This document shows, piece after piece, positions 1-5,361 of a DNA stretch of 5,361 nt. The notes under the pieces were generated by a model. It had not been told where the DNA came from. It was given only the letters and a program-made list of their open reading frames with translations, and did not search any database. Source of the stretch: an uncultured Bacilli bacterium. GTDB taxonomy: Bacteria; Bacillota_I; Bacilli_A; RF39; UBA660. The DNA is taken from assembly GCA_947632355.1 (NCBI GenBank), contig CANROY010000063.1, positions 1 to 5,361 of the forward strand, in the 5' to 3' direction. The translations under genes and the position numbers were made by a program. Each line of letters starts with the position of its first letter. Within the stretch, counting starts at the first letter, position 1.

Positions 1-674
1 ACTCCTTGAATAATTTTAGAAGCCACTAGAATGCTATAGGAATGATTGATATCCTTTTCAATCGAAGGAACAATAAACTTATTGGTTAGGGAACAATCGA
101 TAAAAATAGAAATAAGTACATTATTAATTCCATAATCTTCGAGTTTAATACGTACACTACTACTAACATACCCCATATAACTGATGCTAACCGGAATACG
201 TGGGCCCAAGTTGTTTAAATACAAACTATCCGATGCAACACCAATCGGAATCGTTAAAACAATACGGTCTAGTTCTGATGATATTTCATCATTATAGTAA
301 CTAAGTATCTTTTGGCGAACCCCAACATCTTCAACACTTCTTTGCAAATACTCTGTAATTAAAGATAAGCTTTTATAAACGGTTTCTAAGTCAAAATCAA
401 CACTAATAATTTCATCTTTGGCGTTTTTCGTAAGTAAAATAGCATTGGCTAAATCAACCATTGGATACATATCTTTTACTTTAAAATTGGTAATGATGGT
501 TTCATTTAGTTTATCGATACTTGCTTCAGCGACTCTTAAAAGTTTTGGGGTAATTTTTTGATTGAATTTGATAAAAAAGAAAACCGTTAAGAAAGCAACT
601 AGAAAAAGACCCAAAACAAGGATTTGGCTTTTTTTAATCGTACGCGTTTTACAAAAATGTCTTTTTGTCTTCAT
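1..674 (-). CDS. yunB: YunB-like sporulation protein (3' end cut by window edge)
   Basis: The reading frame begins at the ATG at 674-672 and stays open to the window edge, giving 224 residues; the Bacillus subtilis protein is about 250, so only the last few dozen are missing. Residues 1-16 are basic and residues 17-36 form one hydrophobic segment, so the rest probably lies outside the cytoplasmic membrane. The recognisable YunB features are the IPIG motif near residue 142, the LGPRIPV motif at 156-162 followed by a GYV/SSS stretch, and a C-terminal strand-rich part with YGINN (181-185) and IVPSI (201-205). In B. subtilis YunB belongs to the mother-cell sigma-E sporulation set; its biochemical role is not known. 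The start is the first possible one: the frame upstream is closed by a stop. The ribosome binding site is poor (a lone GGA 12 bases upstream). It lies 51 bases after the gene at 726-2297 with no terminator between, so it may be read from the same transcript. Family assignment is from recalled motifs, not a search. Confidence 0.8.
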   Translation of the reverse strand, partial: MKTKRHFCKTRTIKKSQILVLGLFLVAFLTVFFFIKFNQKITPKLLRVAEASIDKLNETIITNFKVKDMYPMVDLANAILLTKNAKDEIISVDFDLETVYKSLSLITEYLQRSVEDVGVRQKILSYYNDEISSELDRIVLTIPIGVASDSLYLNNLGPRIPVSISYMGYVSSSVRIKLEDYGINNVLISIFIDCSLTNKFIVPSIEKDINHSYSILVASKIIQG

Positions 675-3600
675 AGTACAGTATATTCCATTTTTGTTTT
701 ATCAAGCACTTTCTTTCTATATCTTTTATTTAGAATGAATTTCCTTTTCTTTCAATACTTCTTTTGAACCAATAGTAAAAAATTTTGTTTCAGAGTTTGA
801 CATAACACAAATGGTTTGATCTAATGTTGTTTCATCATGAAGCTTTGATTCTATATATTTTGTGTTAAAATAGGGTAAACAAATATCATTACTAACGATT
901 AAATAATCACTATTTTGAATTTCGGTTTTTAAATATTGGTATACTCCAGGAAAGTTTTTATATGATTCAATTATTTCTAAATTATCTTTTGTAATAGTTG
1001 TAATTTGTTCTGTTAATTGTTGATCAAAAATATAATTACGCATAATGCCATTTTCCATCATATCGCAACCATATTTCTTTGTATAATATTCATTAATGAG
1101 TTCATTAATTGGTTGATACAAATTATCTAAAGCCGTTTTTGTATCTATGCCATTTTTTAATTGTTCAGCGTAATTTTGGTTAAAATTATCAATTAATCCT
1201 AAAAGTAAAATTGCTTTATCTTCATCAGGAATAATTACCATTAATTCTTTAATTATATTGTCACAATTTCCTTTAAAATGACATTCCTTCATTGCATCAG
1301 GTCCTAATAATTCAATTAAAGGATAAACCGCTCTTCTTTCAAAGGTATAAGCAAAATCATTACCCGATTCTAAATATTCTTGCGTAATTATTTCATTTAA
1401 TGCTTCTCGTAATTTATAGCCTAAAGAGGCACTATCTTCTTCAAATACATGATTAATTTCATGTGATAATTCTCCATAAGAACCAGTAGTATTGTTAAAA
1501 TCCATTCCCTCTTGTCCACAAAAAACAGTGATTTCATTTTCTATCCTATTATATTGTGCTGTTGTTAAAAAAAAGGAATTAAAGATATCATTTAAATTCT
1601 CTAAAGGAATATCTTCATAAAGAATATCAACAGAACATAATCGATTACAAATCACTTGTTTATTAATATAATCTTCATTGTCTTCTAAAATAAATAAATG
1701 ATTTTTAAGTACTTGCTTTTCTTCCTCGTTTAAATTTTCATTTTCATCAATATATTTTTCCATATCTAAAATAGAAATATCTTCTTCATTTAATGCAGCA
1801 ATGTCTTTTCTTATTTTTTCTTCATAATAAGCATTATGATATCCAACATAATAACCTATATAACTTCCCAAAGAAATTTGTAATGTTAAAAGAATACCAT
1901 AAAGCATTATTTTCTTGGCTTTCGATTTTATTTCTTTTTTATTAAAATTTAAATAAGAAATTGTGGGATTTAATACTTCTTCTAAAGAACAAAAATCTTC
2001 AAAAGTTGGGTTTACTAAACTATTTTCTTTTATTTCGTAACAAAATTTACGTTTAGAAATTTTATCATAAAAGACTTGAAATCTTTTTTTATTATAGAAA
2101 AGGATACCACACTTTTTATGATTTTCTTTATTTCTTGAAATCATAAACCTTGAGTATAACAAATTCATGAGTTCAATTTCTTCCGAATTTAAATCAGTAA
2201 AAAATTGGTTATCTTTTACATAACCATATACTATATTATTATCTAAAATACGATATTGGTATTCTTTACCTTTGTAATGAAAACTTGCAAGTAACATAAA
2301 AAACTCCTAGAACCAATTCAAATGAAAAAATGCATTAGCAAAAAATAGTATACCTACAATTAGAGCAATTACAAGAATAATAAAGACAACTTTTATTAGT
2401 ATTTTGTTGGTTTCCACATTTTCTTTTAAATCATTAAAGTCATCAAAGTCACTTTTAGAAAATGAAACAGAATTTGTAAAGAATGTTTTATCAATCTCCT
2501 TTTTAATTTCTTCTTTTGTTTTAACCGGTTCTACTTCTTTTGCTTTTGGTTTTACTTTTCCACTTTCTTCTAATTCTTTTTTATTAATCTCTTCTTTAAT
2601 GCCATCTAAAACAACTGTATTTTCACTACCTTTTAAATCTGTCAAAATATCTAAAGGATCTATTTCTCTAGTAAGTTCTTTTTCGGTAATGGTATTAATT
2701 AAGTTCATTAAATCTTTTTTATTGCTTGTAACTTTAGAAGGAAGTTCATCTTCCTCCTCATCTTCTTCTTTATCCAAATGTAAACCTTTTAAAATATCGT
2801 ATTGGGTATCTCTTACTTTTTTAAGTCTTTCTCTTTCATAATCAACATTTTTTTCTTTTTTGGCTTTCGCGATAATGGCATTAATGTTGTATTCTTTTGT
2901 TTCTTCTTTTTCCTCTTTTATATCTTCTTCTTTATCTTTTTCTAGTAGATCTTGTTGCTTCATAAAGACGCGAGATTTACGAGGTTCTTCACGGTAATTT
3001 TTCTCCAATAATGCTTTTAATTTTTCAATATCAACATTTTTATCATTATCCCCAATAACATGGGCATTACTCGTTAAATTAATATCCCCATATTCTTCGT
3101 GATTGATTTCTTGATACAAATCTTCATTCTTTTTAGAACGAGAGCGAGAAAATGGTTGATTGTATATATTTTCACTCTTTTGTTCTTCTTCTATTTGATG
3201 ATATTGATTATATTTATCCATTCTTGAACTCATAAGGATTCACCTACTATCACAAACATAATACCATAAATTTGACATTTTTAAAATAGTATAGTTGATT
3301 TTTCAAAATAGAGTTCGTATAATTAAGTGGATAGGAGATGAATTTATGAAAAAATTAAACGTAGACCAAACAAAATGTATTGGATGTGGGGCTTGTGTTG
3401 CCATTGATCCTGAACATTTTGAATTTAATGATGATGGAAAATCAAGTGTTATTTCAAGTGAAAATGTAGAAAATGAAAATGCTTTAAATGCTGTAGAATC
3501 TTGTCCAACCGGTGCTATTTCTTTAGAAGAAGCAAGTGAAGAGGCTTGTGAATGTGAAGATTGCGAAGACAGTGATGATGCATGTGAATGCTCTAATTGC

Positions 3601-5361
3601 TGCCACGAATGTGAACACGATGCTGAATAATTAAACTTTTTCTAAGCATTAAAAAGTCCATATTGTTAAAAATATGGACTTTTTTTTAATCAGTTTTTAT
3701 GTAAGAAACTTTGGTCGGCATGTTTATTTGGTCCGCAAACCCAATAGTCATTTTCTCGTTCACAGTCATAATGTGCTTTATAGTCTTCTTCTAATTTTTT
3801 AACTTCCTCATCACTTAAACCTAATTCACTAGCCTTAGGGACTTTAGTTGCATTAGCAGCAGCTAAAACAATTTCAAAATTTCTAGTTTTATTATCTCCT
3901 AATATTCTACTTTTTAAATAGCACACATAACCACTACTATTAATACCAATTTCAATCATTGCTGTATCAGTAGCCAATTTATCACCATAATAGGTAGAAA
4001 GCCACTCATTAAATTTACTATTTGAAACAGCTACTTGATAGAATTTAATATTTGAACCTATGTTACTATAAGCTGCTCCATTTAAACTCTTAGAAGCAAT
4101 AGGTGTAGCACTTATAAGGTATTTTAAGTTTTTAACGAGTTCTAATTCAATAACTCCAACAGATCTTTTTCCACTAAATTGAACGGTCCAAGAATTTTGT
4201 TCATTTTTAATACTTTCTGCACTTGGAACTGACCAAGTAGAATTAGACATTTCTTTAAATAAAGATTTCGTTGTTGTACTGTAAGATGGTTTATAAGAAT
4301 ATAGTATTCCGGCTGGAATACTTTTATCCCATCCATTATAGTAAACAATTAATTCTGAACCTTCAGATTTATTATATTTTTTTGTCCATTTTTCATTAAT
4401 ATTATGAATAGTTAAAGTATTAGCCTCAATAGTTTTCGTTATAGCTTCTTTAATACTATCTACCGTACTTTTACCTTCATTTTCACTTGAACTCGAATTT
4501 TCTATAGTACTTGGAGCACTATACGTTTGGTTAGAATTATTTGCATTAGATTCAGTTTGTTTAACATTTACTTGTTTAGATGTTTCTTCAGCTTTTTTTC
4601 TAGCTTCTTCAGCAGCTTTTCTTGCAGCTTCGGCTTCCGCTTCTTTCTTTGCCTTTTCTTCTTCGGCTTTTTGTGCTTCCTCTTTTGCTTGTTTTGCTTT
4701 TGCTTCGGCATCTTCTTTTGCTTTTTCAGCATTTCTTTGCTCTTCTTCAGCTTTTTCTACTTTTGCTTGAGCTATCTTCTTTTCTTCTTCCGTTTTTGCT
4801 GCAGCAAGTTCTTTTTTTGCTGCTGTTACAGCACTCTTTGCTTTTTTAACAGCAGAAGTAGCATTTTCCACTTCTTGTTCCGCTTCTTTTTTAGCTGCCT
4901 CCGCTTTTTCGGCTTTTTCCGTTGCAGCTGTTACTTCTTGGTCAGCTTTTGCAATCTCTTCTTCTAGAACAGAAGTTTCAGTAACAGATACTTCTTCTTC
5001 ATTTTCCTTTTCCGTATAATTTAATGCTTTACGGTTGCTGATTTCACTAGAAAAATTTTTATTGTCAATTACCTTAGCAGTAACAAGAGCACCAGCAACT
5101 ACTCCAGTTGTTACAAGTACAGGTAAAATAGATTTTGAAATCACTAATTTTGTTATAATTTTTTTCATTTCCTCAATCCCTCCTTATATATTATATAGAT
5201 AAAAGCAAATCCTTTGCTTGTTATCAACTCTACTATATCGTATATTAGGTGTAAAGTAAAGTCTTTTTTACACAATTTATTGCCATGTAGGTTTGTCAAA
5301 CAAAAGTGACAGAGTCACGACAAACCAACGATAGATTATTTTAATTTGTTAAAATAATCAC

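Overview
This window is AT-rich and comes from a low-GC Gram-positive bacterium (Bacillota, Bacilli side). The evidence is strong AGGAGG-type ribosome binding sites, sigma-A-like promoters and a YunB-family sporulation protein. Tryptophans are encoded by TGG, and the one TGA end that matters sits directly in front of a terminator, so the standard bacterial code applies rather than the Mycoplasma code. My impression is an uncultured gut-type, Mollicutes-related or Erysipelotrichia-like lineage, but that is inference from gene style, not proof.

Layout, left to right. Positions 1-674 (minus) hold a yunB-like gene that lacks only its extreme 3' end at the window edge. Positions 726-2297 (minus) encode a single-pass membrane protein with a gluzincin-like HEINH...NE zinc-protease signature in its predicted outer domain. 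Positions 2307-3233 (minus) encode a highly charged cytoplasmic protein with a C-terminal membrane anchor. These three genes run in the same direction; the last two are 9 bases apart and surely co-transcribed. A divergent promoter region of about 110 bases separates them from a plus-strand ferredoxin (3346-3630). That ferredoxin ends in an unusual acidic tail with eight cysteines. A perfect 14-bp bidirectional terminator (3651-3687) separates it from a convergent minus-strand gene (3690-5168) for a surface-type protein: signal or anchor segment, long Ala/Glu/Lys coiled coil, Ser/Asn-rich linker and an unrecognised C-terminal domain. Positions 5169-5361 are non-coding and hold the promoter and leader of that gene plus two inverted repeats.

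Four of the five proteins are predicted to be membrane-attached or exported; the ferredoxin is the only clearly soluble cytoplasmic one. The most promising items are the co-transcribed pair of tail-anchored protein and membrane metallopeptidase-like protein upstream of a sporulation gene, and the ferredoxin with a metallothionein-like tail. No CRISPR array, mobile element, tRNA or rRNA was seen.
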